From the NCBI GenBank assembly GCA_013396915.1, contig VWZL01000525.1, positions 218,617-282,616 of the forward strand: a stretch of 64,000 nt of DNA, in the 5' to 3' direction. Of the stretch, positions 50,105-60,900 are shown piece by piece. Numbering within the stretch: position 1 is the first letter of the stretch; the number at the start of each line of letters is the position of its first letter. The translations under genes were made by a program, and so were the position numbers. Below the pieces are notes generated by a model. It made no database searches, was not told the DNA's origin, and saw only the letters and a list, made by a program, of their open reading frames with translations. The stretch comes from Stercorarius parasiticus. Lineage: Eukaryota; Chordata; Aves; Charadriiformes; Stercorariidae.

Positions 50105-51741
50105 CTGGGGAAGAGGACAGACATGACCAAAGAGAAATTCAAAATATTCTTAGAAGTTATTAGCACGCAGTACAAACCACTTGTTTTACAGCAACCAATA
50201 TCTGGATTCTCATTGTAACTACATCAAAAGTTCAAAACAACTTCTGAAACACATTCACTTCGCATGGGACACTGATACTGTCTATTTAAATACATTACTA
50301 CAGGGAGACAGATTTCCTACCTTTGCATCTAAAGCAAAAAATTTAAATGGTTGCAGAATATCTTAAGTTGTGTCTTTTCATGAAAAAAATGATCTCTAGA
50401 GAATGCAAAGACAAAGGATTCCAAATACGGAGTTGGTTCATGAAGTAATTATATAAATAACTTCAAAGCACCATAATACAATTCATTTTCGTCTCCTGGA
50501 GAAGCAAGTAGCAACTTACTAAAAAGTCTTCAACAGAGATGCGACTCATTAGCAAGGATTTTTTTAATTAGGAGAGTAACAACAATTAAAACACTGCAGG
50601 GAAGAAAATAAAATCCTTTGTTTCAGAAAAGATGGTTAAAGCAGCCATGGTACAGCCTAAAAGGCAAAAATGACTAAGACAAGGAAGTAAGAAGGCATTT
50701 GGTTAAACTGCAGCGTTTACCCAAACCAAAGTGTCTGTTTTCGAAAAATGAAATCCAAACCCAAATAAACACAGCAGAATAAGTTACGAAGGGTCAAGTA
50801 TACAGTACAATTTCAAAATAGGAAGTAACGGGAAATATTGTGCTGCATACATACAAATGAGTGGGACTGTTAACTAGAGATCATCACTATCTTAAATAAT
50901 AACAACAATAATAATAATACAGTGAGAACTAGGAGAGAGAAGAAAAATGTGCAGAAACCTGCAGAATCTGCCATATGAGGAAAACAAAAGACAGACAGAC
51001 TCAGAGTTTGTAAGACACAAATGAGGGAGTCTGACCACAAAAGGATACAGATAACGAACGGACATGTTAGCTTCCTATTTTCCAATTTATTAAATAGTTC
51101 TTGTTTAGCCATTTCTACCACAGGTTAAAAAAACCCATTCAGCCAAACTGAAACACAGCAAAATCAAAAATCGGTAAGAGGAAGTATCCTCTGCAACGCA
51201 CAATTAACCTCCTGTTATTGAGGTCAAAAGCTTTTAAAAACCCAGAAAGATAAAAGAGAGACCCAGCATTCACATGAGTAACAAACATCCATAAACAAGT
51301 TCAAGAAAGCTTTTACAAATTATTTTTTGGTTTGAAGATGAACCACAGGCAACAGTGAAGGTCCAGAAAGTGCTAGGCTATGAAGACCACTAGTATGTTC
51401 AGGGGCTTGTCTGAATCCCAGACTTCCATTATGCAAATCACTTCAAATATTTAAGGGTTTCTGTATTGTTTACCCATTCTGTATGCCATTTAATTGCTGC
51501 ATTTTTCTCAGCTTAGGTAAAAGAATTCTGCTTTTGTTCATTTTGTCACCTCAGTTCTCGGTCATGCAGTGCCCGAGGTGCCCACGCCAATGGTGGCTGA
51601 GGCGTGTGTGAGAAGAGGAGGAAACAATTATTCATTAGATACTGCCTTTATAAACTCTGTGTCAGCTTCGCACTTACTTTCTCTGTTATAAATATGTGGG
51701 GGCTTCTTTAATATATCTAATTTATATTGAGTCCTGTCATC

Positions 51742-51940
51742 ATCACAGGATAATTCAGGTGGGGAAGGACCTCAGGAGGTCTCCAGTCCAACCTCCAGCT
51801 CACAGCAGGGTCAGCTCGGCTGCACCAGGTTGCTCAGGGCTCTGGCCAGTCAAGTCGTGAAAACCTCGCAGGCTGGAGATGGCGCAGCTCTACTGCTGGA
51901 CTGTCCTCATGGGGAAAAAGCTTTTCCTCATGTAATGTTT
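51742..51940 (-). mobile_element. CR1 3' fragment
   Basis: CACAGGATAATTCAGGTGGG to CATGGGGAAAAAGCTTTTCC is the reverse complement of a CR1 3' region of the type seen at 7838-8178. Confidence 0.8.
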
Positions 51941-52000
51941 TCCCTTACACCATCAAACTTAACGCTCGCTGTTTCTCATCATCCCATTTTCTTCACCATA

Positions 52001-52385
52001 TTAGAATCATAGAATTGCCTGGGTTGGAAAGGACCTTTCAGATTATCGAGTCCAACCATCAACCCAACACTGACAAAACCCACCACTAAACCGTATCGCT
52101 AAGCGCTACGTCTACCTGAGCGCTACATCTACCTGTCTTTTAAATACCTCCAGGGATGACGATTCCACCCCTTCCCTCGGCAGCCTGTTCCAATGCTTGA
52201 TAACCCTTTCAGTGTAAAAAATTTTGCCAATATCTAATCTAAACCTCCCCTGGCGCAACTTGAGGCTGTCTCCTCTTGTCCCATCGCCTGTTCCTTGGGA
52301 GAAGAAACCGATCCCCACCTCTCTACAACTTCCTTTCAGGGAGTTGTAGAGAGCAATATTGTGATGAGTCTGGCTCTGTCTTCTC
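52001..52385 (-). mobile_element. CR1 LINE, 3' part
   Basis: TTAGAATCATAGAATTGCCT, then AGGACCTTTCAGATTATCG, then CCCCTGGCGCAACTTGAGGC, the standard CR1 3' region in reverse complement. It ends where the minisatellite begins. Confidence 0.9.
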
Positions 52386-52900
52386 AATAACCTCCCTCTA
52401 AGTACTGGGAAAGGGCCCAGCTTCCCCGTAACACTCTGTAACAGGTCTGACTTCTCCGTAACACCCCATATCAGGCCCAGCATCCCTCAGCTCCCCCATA
52501 CCAGGCCCAGGTCCCCTGTAACACCCGTATCAGGCCCAGCCCTCCCGGGGAAGTTGTGGCTGCCCCATCCCTGGAGGGGTTCAAGGCCAGGTTGGACGGG
52601 GCTTGGAGCAACCTGGGCTGGTGGGAGGTGTCCCTGCCCAGGGCAGGGGGGTTGGGACTGGATGGTCTTTAAGGTCCCTTCTAACCCAAACAATTTGATG
52701 ATTCTATAATACCCCACAACAGGCCCAGCTCCCCATAATACCCACACCGGGCCCAGCTCCCCCATGGAACCCTATATAAGGCCCAACTCCCCCGTGACGC
52801 CCCATATCAGGCCAAGCTCCCCCATAACACCCACACCAGCCCCAGCTCTCCCATGAGACCCCACACCAGCCCCAGCTCCCCTCCGCTCCAGCCATGCCAG
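52386..52900 (+). repeat. Minisatellite, about 30-bp units, interrupted by a CR1 tail
   Basis: Degenerate units of the type AACACCCCATATCAGGCCC plus AGCTCCCC recur on both sides of a CR1 tail (52546-52709). Unit length and sequence vary. The minus strand reads Trp/Gly-rich pseudo-protein. Lies inside an ASXL2 intron. Confidence 0.85.
52546..52709 (+). mobile_element. CR1 3' fragment inserted in the minisatellite
   Basis: GGGGAAGTTGTGGCTGCCCC to CAATTTGATGATTCTATAAT is a CR1 3' end. Minisatellite units continue on both sides, so the CR1 landed in an existing array. Confidence 0.9.
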
Positions 52901-52937
52901 GCCCCCCTCTGCCAGCCCGCCTCTTGTCAGGGACCAG

Positions 52938-52975
52938 CCAATCAGGAACGCGCTAACTACCCCGCACCCACCAAT
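52938..52975 (+). promoter_or_regulatory. Pair of CCAAT boxes
   Basis: CCAATCAGG at 52938 and again at 52971, 33 bp apart in the same orientation, the usual NF-Y spacing range, in locally GC-rich sequence. Could mark a promoter antisense to ASXL2. Sequence evidence only. Confidence 0.35.
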
Positions 52976-53017
52976 CAGGCAGCAGCTTCCAGGCGCCGCG
53001 GCTGCGGAAGCCTCAGC

Positions 53018-53338
53018 AGAGGGTCTCTCAGAGGGACTTTCTCTCAGAGGGTCACTCAGGGGGTCTCTCTGGGCATCTCCCTCTCTCTCAGGGGGTCTCT
53101 CTCTCAAGAGGGTGTCTCTCTCAAGAGGGTCTCTCTTTCTCAGGGGGTCCCTCTCTCAGAGGTTCTCTCAGAGGGTCTCTCTCAAGGGAGTCTCAGGGCA
53201 TCTCCCTCCCTCCCTCTCAGGGGGTCTCTCTCTCAGAGGGTCTCTCTCAAGGGAGTCTCAGGGCATCTCCCTCCCTCCCTCTCAGTCTCTCTCTCAGAGG
53301 GTCTCTCTCTCTCAGAGGTCTCTCTCTCTCAATCTCTC
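53018..53338 (+). repeat. CTCAGAGGGTCTCT minisatellite
   Basis: Units of CTCTCTCAGAGGGTCT vary in length, with a longer repeated block containing GGGCATCTCCCTCCCTCCCT. Forward frames read SLRGSLSQ-like repeats and reverse frames RERDPLRER. These are repeat artefacts rather than proteins. Confidence 0.9.
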
Positions 53339-54067
53339 CAGAGCCCCCGGGAGCACGGCAACCCCCTCCGCCAGCACCGGCCCACGACTCTCCTCTAACC
53401 ATGACCTGCCTGGGTGGGTACTCCCTCTGCGCCCGTGCGCAGGGGCTCGTTATTTTCGTTCTGTTTGCCTTTAAGCTGTCCTTTGTTCTCACTGGGTGTG
53501 CTGTGCCACCTTCCATGGAGGGCAGATGTTCCTCAGCGCACAGGTGCGTTTGCACAAAGGGCAGCTCTGAGGTAAACCCCGCTGTCGAGGGCGGAAACCA
53601 CCACTTTATAGAGTTGAAAAAGAGCCTAATTCAAAATGATGTCATTCAGTCAGTATCATCAGCACCTCCTTTACTTGTAATTTAAACAAAGACCTTATGT
53701 CAGCCGCACGCTCCTCCATGTCAGCTCCACTGTGGGTGACAAAGGCGATGGCAGCAGGGCCAGGAGCTGCTCCTCAGCACCCACCTCTTGCTCTGCACTG
53801 CCAACGGTCGCTGGTAATGAAGGTTAAAACCCGTGGGGATGCATTTAATGGGGAAAAATCTGTATTGTACAGCTGCTTTCCTCACACAAAAGGTGACAAA
53901 ACCACTATTCGCCGACCGGAAAGCTTTTGTAGGGTGCAGCCCAACCCAGTCCCTGGCCTTATTCATTCTGTGTACGTGGCAACAAATAAAAGTGTAATGG
54001 ATAATGATGAAAGCCAATGGTATAGATCTTATCAGAGCAGAGGGTGTAATTTCTAATCTTAACACAC

Positions 54068-54575
54068 CGTGATGAGATCTGGATCGAGGGAGGGGATCCT
54101 TCCCCTCTGCTCAGCACTGGTGAAGCCACACTGGGAGTGCTGGGTCCAGCGCTGGGCTCCCCAGTCCAGAACGGACACAGACAGACTGAAGAGAGCCCAG
54201 CGAGGGGCCACCAGGATGCTGAGGGACTGGAACATCTCAGCTGCGGGGAGAGGCTGAGGGAGCTGGGGCTGCTCAGCCCGGAGCAGGCTCAGGGGGTTGA
54301 ATCCATGTGGTTAAACACCTACAGGGAGGGTGCCAAGGGGACGGAGCCAGGCTCTCCCAGTGGTGACCAGTGCCCGGAGCAGGGGCCGTGGGCACAAAGT
54401 GAGACATTCCATCTGAATTCTTGCTTAGAGAAGTTGTGGAGCCTCCCTCCTTGGAGATGTTCAGAAGCTGTCTGCAGCACAACCAGCTCTGGGTGACCCT
54501 GCTTGAGCAGGGGTTGGACCAGAGGGACCCTAGAGGTCCCTTCCAACGCCAACCAGTCTAGGATTCTAGGGTTCT
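54068..54575 (+). mobile_element. CR1 LINE, 3' part
   Basis: CTCTGCTCAGCACTGGTGAA, then GGGGAGAGGCTGAGGGAGCT, then the tail AGAGGTCCCTTCCAACGCC. Older than the 32-kb copy. Confidence 0.88.
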
Positions 54576-55285
54576 GTGAATCCTGATGGTACTGGGGTGG
54601 CTGCTCAAACTAGGTAAGGATGAGATGAGGTCAGTGGATTGGAGAGGATCAGAGGAAAGAATTAGAGTGTACTTGCATTTTCCAGCGATGGGTGAGAAAC
54701 CACCTAGCTTCCTGGGTCTGGATTATAAATTTCAGAGTCTCAACGTGGTTGGTTTTTGTATCAGCACAGACTCACTGTAACAAAGGGGGTTTCTCCCCAT
54801 GACTGTTTCATCTGTCCAGCAGGATGAGCACTCACATGCCTCTGCCGATTTAGATTCAGATATTGCAAACCCCTAACTCGGGATTTTTCCAAATTATTGT
54901 AAGAAACGCTGCCTACTTACTATACTGTGTGGTGATGGCACACCGGCACACACCATATTATTTGGCTGTATTTTATAGTTTTAACTTTCATGTGTTTACG
55001 AACTAAATTCTGATCCTTATTTCTTAAAGGACCTGATACTTATTGTCAGTATAGCAGCAGCATCATGTTCCAGGGTCAGAAGTTCTCACTCAGAAATCTG
55101 CTCTCCCTTCCCTCCAGTAATATTATAATTACTTAGCGTTGAAGACAGGAGGGCTGAATTCAGCCAGCTGCCTTCTCCAGTGCACGCTAGCAAATAATGT
55201 GGGTCGCAGGCATAATTAAAAATATGAAAGCTTTCTTAAATTCTTGTTTGCCTCAACATCTTACATTTTTCCTACTACTCTCCTC

Positions 55286-55365
55286 ATCGCAGAATCACAG
55301 GGGTTGGAAGGGACCTCTGGAGATCATCTAGTTCAACCCTCCTGCCAAAGCAGGTTCCTCTAGAC
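55286..55365 (-). mobile_element. Short CR1 tail
   Basis: AGAATCACAGGGGTTGGAAG and GACCTCTGGAGATCATCTAG are the reverse complement of the CR1 3' end. Confidence 0.85.
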
Positions 55366-56189
55366 TGTTGTCTCCTTCCTGCTATCTATATTTGCTCATT
55401 TTATCTACTTTTTTAACTTTTTCTGACCACAGTGGCAACCATGTTTAGGAAGAGGTGAAGACTTGGTCAGAATGGCAGAATTGCACTGGAACTAAAATTA
55501 AGCAAAGGATTGGACATGCAATGTTCTTAATTTGATCCAAAGCTAGAGCAAGCTTTAGACAGGGAAGTTAGAATGATTGAGTGGTTATGGTGTTGTTCGG
55601 CAACACCTTTTATTCCTGTTTGCCTAGAAGGCAAGTTATTCACTGTGCTACGATTTGATGCCCTACTCCGGGACAGAAGAGTTGAGTTCAGGGAGAAGAG
55701 CTGTTGTGATGGAAGATGATGACCACCAGAAACAGCTTTTTCCCTTGCAGAGAGCTGCAGAACTGCTACGTATGAACAGGTATGCTATGCAGACGTCAAG
55801 GCCTCCATAGGGTTCCCCGCTTCTCTTTCAGGGTTTCTGATTTTTTTTCCCCCCAAAGCAATGAGATTAACAGTGAAACTGAGAACACTCTCTCAATTTT
55901 GGAACTCACTGGCTCTGACATATTTCATTGCATTCAGAGACAGTGCTGGAAGAAGGATGCTCGGGAAGCAGACATCTCGGAGTAAGAAAGCTGGGGAGTG
56001 GAGGAGGGAGAGAGCAGAGACAGCGAGGAATGAATATAAATGTGGGGAAAAGCTGGCAGGAGCAGGATCATGGGGAATTCAGAGATGAAAAGCAGAAAAC
56101 TATTAGGCATGTAAGGACAGAGGCTGGGAAGAGAAGAGAAAAGCAGATGTAGCGCAGGTTTGGATATAGTGTAGGTTTGGAAATGGAGC

Positions 56190-56238
56190 GTGTCTTTGCC
56201 CAGAGGTCCCTTCCAACCTGTGATTCTGTGAACCAGGG
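56190..56238 (+). mobile_element. Short CR1 tail
   Basis: AGGTCCCTTCCAACCTGTGA then TTCTGTG, the last 40-50 bp of a CR1. Confidence 0.75.
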
Positions 56239-56741
56239 ACCTGGAGACCAGCGAGAACGAAGAGGAACTGCTGAGCACGAGAGGGGAAAGAGGACTGTTC
56301 ATAGCAACCCCCGAGTCTGTTTGATCACTCTCTTAAAAGAGAAAAGCCTTTGTGGATGTTGGAGAGAAATGATTGCCAGCCAGGCTTAAAGAGGGATGAG
56401 GAAGGGGAAGCAAAGAGTATAATTAATATCTTTGCTGAATTAGTGAGAAGCAATTTTCTGAGGATTCAAATGAAAGTGGAAGCTTGACTCTGAACTTCAG
56501 AAGAAAATCAGCCTAAAGTGACAACACAATCTCGCTGCTTTGTTGTGGCTATGAGCAGCAAGCAACATCACAGAACAGCAATGCTGCTGTCAAGAATCAG
56601 CTAAGTGGGAAAAGAAAGAAGTGAGAAGACTCCCTGAAGCTGGCTCTCATTTTGACATCAGCTCAACTCTCTCTTGCTGGAAACAAAGCTCCCGTTTGTC
56701 CAGTTGCCTTATCTTCCCCTGTAATATTCTCTTTAATAATA

Positions 56742-56800
56742 TAGAATCATAGAATGTGTCAGGTTGGAAGGGACCCTTAAAGGTGTCCTTTAAATATGCC
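56742..56800 (-). mobile_element. Short CR1 tail
   Basis: AGAATCATAGAATGTGTCAG followed by GTTGGAAGGGACCC is a CR1 3' end in reverse complement. Confidence 0.8.
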
Positions 56801-57787
56801 CTAATTAGATCCTTCTCTCTCACTGCAGATCCTTTTCCCAGGGCCACAGGCATCTCTGTTAGCTGAACACCATCCCGAGTGTTGCTTCTCAGTTGGAAGA
56901 AGTCAGGAAAACAGGCTGGGCTGGAAAAGGTAAATCCTATCCGGAACACATCACTATTTCATCTGTCTGTGACAAGCTTCCACAATCCCTGGACCAGCAC
57001 CTCCTCTGCAACTCAATTCCTAAATCCTTACAGATTTTTACTTCACTAAGCAGTAGATCTAACCCTGATAAAGCATTTCCTTTCTAAGGATCATGGAAAA
57101 CTAAACAATGCCGTTGGGGAAACACCTGCAAATAAGACACTTGGGACCAATTTGTCTTGCGTTTTTCATTAGGAGAAATGAATCATTTGAAGTACAAACC
57201 CTTACCCATTCCATCCTGCACGCATACAATTAACACCATCTACACAACAGTCATTCCCCAGGCCTGGAAAATAATCCATCCTCTTTTTCTCGTAACACCC
57301 AGCAGAGGTGCAATGCGAAGTCAGCGTGTTCTCCTTCCCCTTATTCCCTCCATACACACACACACTCTGCACCCACAGAATTCCTTGGAAGGCAAAGTAT
57401 GCCGCTAACTAGGGTAAGAAGTCAGCGGACTTAATTCTTTTCCCAAAAAGATCTTCCATTTACTAAAGCAGACTGTAGAAAGTTAAGCACACTCATCAAA
57501 AGGTTGGGAGAAAAGAAATAACTTCTCATATCTGGTCTCCGATCATAATAATAAAAAAATAAATTCTAGATGCTTACTTAGGGAAAAAGCAAACAACTAA
57601 ATAGCACAGTATTTTGAACCGCCTTTAAGAGAGAGGGATGTTTTAGCGAAACTCTGTTACTATGAGACAGCCAGGAAGTCCTGACTTACCTCCCTGCAGG
57701 GTGCAGTTTCACTGAGAAAGATGATTTACCAGAGAAATAAAATGACTGCAACGACGCTCAAACCAGGCTGCAGACTAGGCTACCTAC

Positions 57788-57903
57788 CTGCTTGAGTGCC
57801 TTTTTGCTGTGCTTCTGGGATGAGGAGATGACTTTGCCTGTCTGGATGGAAGGTGACGGGCAGCCTGACTGCGGGGAGGATGTCTGTGACAGTCTAGATG
57901 ACA
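57788..57903 (-). CDS. ASXL2: ASXL2 internal exon, serine-rich linker
   Basis: This is the most 5' exon in the window (116 bp). Its acceptor is a long pyrimidine tract plus GCAG (AG at 57904-57905) and its donor is CAG|GTAGGT. The first two bases complete a codon begun in an upstream exon not present here. The frame reads a Ser/Pro/Gln-rich stretch including SPQSGCPSP and [10 protein letters not shown], which corresponds to the linker between the N-terminal HARE-HTH domain and the DEUBAD domain in vertebrate ASXL2. It ends on a codon boundary and joins directly to ALKQQQQ in the next exon. This region is expected to be disordered. No catalytic or binding residues are assigned. Confidence 0.93.
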
Positions 57904-60900
57904 CTGCAAAAAGAAAAAGAAACAAACCCCATAATCCGACCTTTATCCATTTGCCTGCAGCACGTTAGCCAGTCCTCACCATTTCAGATCATCTCATGAG
58001 GCTCATGAAAACCGCACCTCTAGCAAATGCTACTTTTTGCATGAAGAATCATTTCTGTTTCCTCCCCACCACCAAGGCAGCTGTTTTCCTCTGAAAGCCA
58101 ACAGCAATTCCTATGACCAACTTCAGATTTTTCATCTCTTGTCCATCTTTTTTTTTATTCATCTCATAAATAGCTGCTATCAAACAACACTGCAGCTTGA
58201 GAAAAAGCTTCAGGTTCATGCAGGAAATTTAACTGGAAACACAGACACAGGCAATGGTTGTCTTCATCTGGAATGACTGGTGGTCAGACACCTAATTGAT
58301 AGCAGTTTCTGGTCAGAATAAATCCAAATCCCCCACAAGAGCAAGAAGATAAATGACATGCAAAGGAAGTTGAACTTGACTATCGCTTGCTCCTTTTTAA
58401 AAAGAAATATGGGAATACACAGGATATCCCAGTCAATGAATGTATATTCTCAGTGGATGAGCCTAGACGCTTAAAGAAATCTAGTCACAGCCACGCAGAG
58501 TCCTAAAGCAAGGCTTCTAGTTTCAAGCGATTTGGAGTTTTAAATGTTCTCATTACAACCAACAAATCAGGGCGGGGAGTTAAAGACCAGCTGCTCGTGT
58601 GGCTTGAATATACCTGTTTGGCACGGGATACTCAAAATGCTCTGCTCCGGCAGCAGTGGGGTGATGGGACACCAGTCCATCCCAGTCTCTCATAATCATG
58701 GTTTTGCCTCAGTTGCCTTGGCAAATATGTGCTGTGCTGGGCAGCAGCCAGGGCTAACCCGCCACGGGTACCTACACACAAAGCCAGGTATCAGCACACT
58801 AGGGCTAGTCAGCGCTGCTTAGCTGCTGAGACCGAGAGCGTACCACAAAAAAAGCCAAAAGCAAAATGACATTAATTGGAACGCCATACATTGCGCGACG
58901 GCCGTAACAGAACAAACACCACGTAGGCACAGCCAAGAGCATCAGTGAGATACGGCTGCACCTGCAATGAGGTCTAAAGGCAAATCTGCGAGACTGGGAT
59001 GAGGCAGCCAGTTAAAAAGAAAACAATTTAAGTCAGCGAATTCGTGGTCTCTCTATATATCCCCCTGTGAATTTGTACAGATAATGCTGCCCACTGTAAG
59101 ATCAAGGAAACAAAATGAAGAGTCAAAGAATGTCTGATCCCAGGGCGGGGAGAGCCCCTACCATAAAGGACAATAAACAGATTCACATGTAAACTATTTA
59201 AGTTATTGCTTCCTGAAGCAATTAGTTCCAGAACACATGAGGCTAAACTAGTGTCTTTCTGCAACAGAAAGGAGTTAAGACACAACAACAACAGCTCTTC
59301 GTTAACAACAGCCACAGTGTGGTCCCACTCTGTATCCACAGAGAAGGGATCCCAAAAATAATGCAGTGACAGTAGGCATCAGAAAGCAACATTTCAATAA
59401 AATGCACAGAACAACAAATTATGAAAAATAAAATTCTCACATGTGGCATGGCCATTAAATGAAAAGAGCAAGTTTTTAGAAGGCATACACCACAGAGATG
59501 AGGTAACATCAGACTCTGAAATGTCATTAAAAACAACAACAAAAAGGTATGGTAAGAAATCGGTAATTTAAAAGTCACCGACGAGATTACCATACCAGGT
59601 GATGCACGCACATGAGAAAGGCGACAGTGTCACACAGCAAGCGGATCTACCACTTAAAAGGCAAAAAAGAACCCTGACGTTATACCAAGGTCTGGAAAGC
59701 AAAGGTTGTATCTGTACTTTGAAAGAGCAGTAAGAATGTTTGTAAACTTGCATTTGTCTCTCAGTTTGGTTGAAATTGCAGTTCAAGAAGAAGAAGAAGA
59801 AGCTGGAAAGGTCAAGTGTGATCAGCACCTGGAGAGGAAAAGCAGATCTCACAAACTCAGTGGAATTCTCTGAGTGCAACGATGAAGAGAACTGGAAGAA
59901 AAGACTGTTGCTAAGAATTCACTCACACTTCCAGAGATTTTCAACAAAAGGCTTCTAAAAATTATTTTGCTATTGTTTAAAAAACAAAGAACTGGCAGAA
60001 CTCCGATGCTGGATGGGACAGAAGGCAAAGAACAGAATCAAATGTCAATCAGCCAAGAAAAAGGCAAAAATTCTGCAAGGTCACGTACTAAGTAGGGAGC
60101 AGTTTAGTGCTTAGTGATAGACTGGAATGCAAAACCAGTAAAATATTAAATATTTAGTTTAGCTAAGATCAGAGCAAATTGTGTGGAAATTCAGAGAAAC
60201 GTAATACAGAGAACAAAAGACCATAAGTACGAAGCAAAACATCAAAAAAATAAGTAAATTTTTGGAGGAAAAAAACCCCAAGATACTCACAGAACCTGCA
60301 GTAATCTAAATTAACCGCGGCATCTCAGGGAAGGGATCCATTACGGCTGACAAGCAGATGAAAATGGCCAGCAAGACGATGCTATGTGCAAAGATGGAAA
60401 GATGACTGATGTATGTAAAACTCTTACGGCGTATTGACATACTGTAGTGCTGGTCACACGACAGCAATGAAATTTGGTGGGATTCAGGAAAGTAGGAAAA
60501 CGGTTAAGGACATAAAAACTAGGGATACTGAGGGATTTTACATTATTCTCAAGGGAAGGACCACATACATGATGAAATGATGTAGCTTTGTGTCTGGGTG
60601 CCCCATTTCTGCGGGAAAGCATCGTGCTCGCAGCCCTCGGGCGCTGTCGGCACCCAGCGAGCCCGGGCCCAGCCCAGCCATCGTCCTTGCTCCCACCTGA
60701 ACTGGGGACATTCGCAGCCCTCATCTGGACAAACGCTCTCCCCCGCCGTCCTTCTAAAACTCATCCTTGCTTGTAGGTGTTAAACACAGAGAAAACACAA
60801 GTTTGGTTTAACATTTAAAACCTGGGCAGAGAAATAGGCAGCCTGTTACTGGTTCTGAGACATATGAATAGCAGGAACATAAACCACATCCTCTTTGAAG

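Larger units (their letters stand above)
50105..57787 (-). other. ASXL2 intron with minisatellites and several CR1 fragments
   Basis: A 7,683-bp intron. CR1 pieces lie at 51742-51940, 52001-52385, 52546-52709, 54068-54575, 55286-55365, 56190-56238 and 56742-56800. Two minisatellites lie at 52386-52900 and 53018-53338. An ATT-rich microsatellite is at about 50893-50920. Confidence 0.8.

Noticed and set aside
52853..53474. Plus-strand ORFs with SLRGSLSQ repeats as a repetitive protein
   Set aside because: The repeats are a translation of the CTCAGAGGGTCTCT minisatellite, with similar repetitive frames on several phases and both strands.
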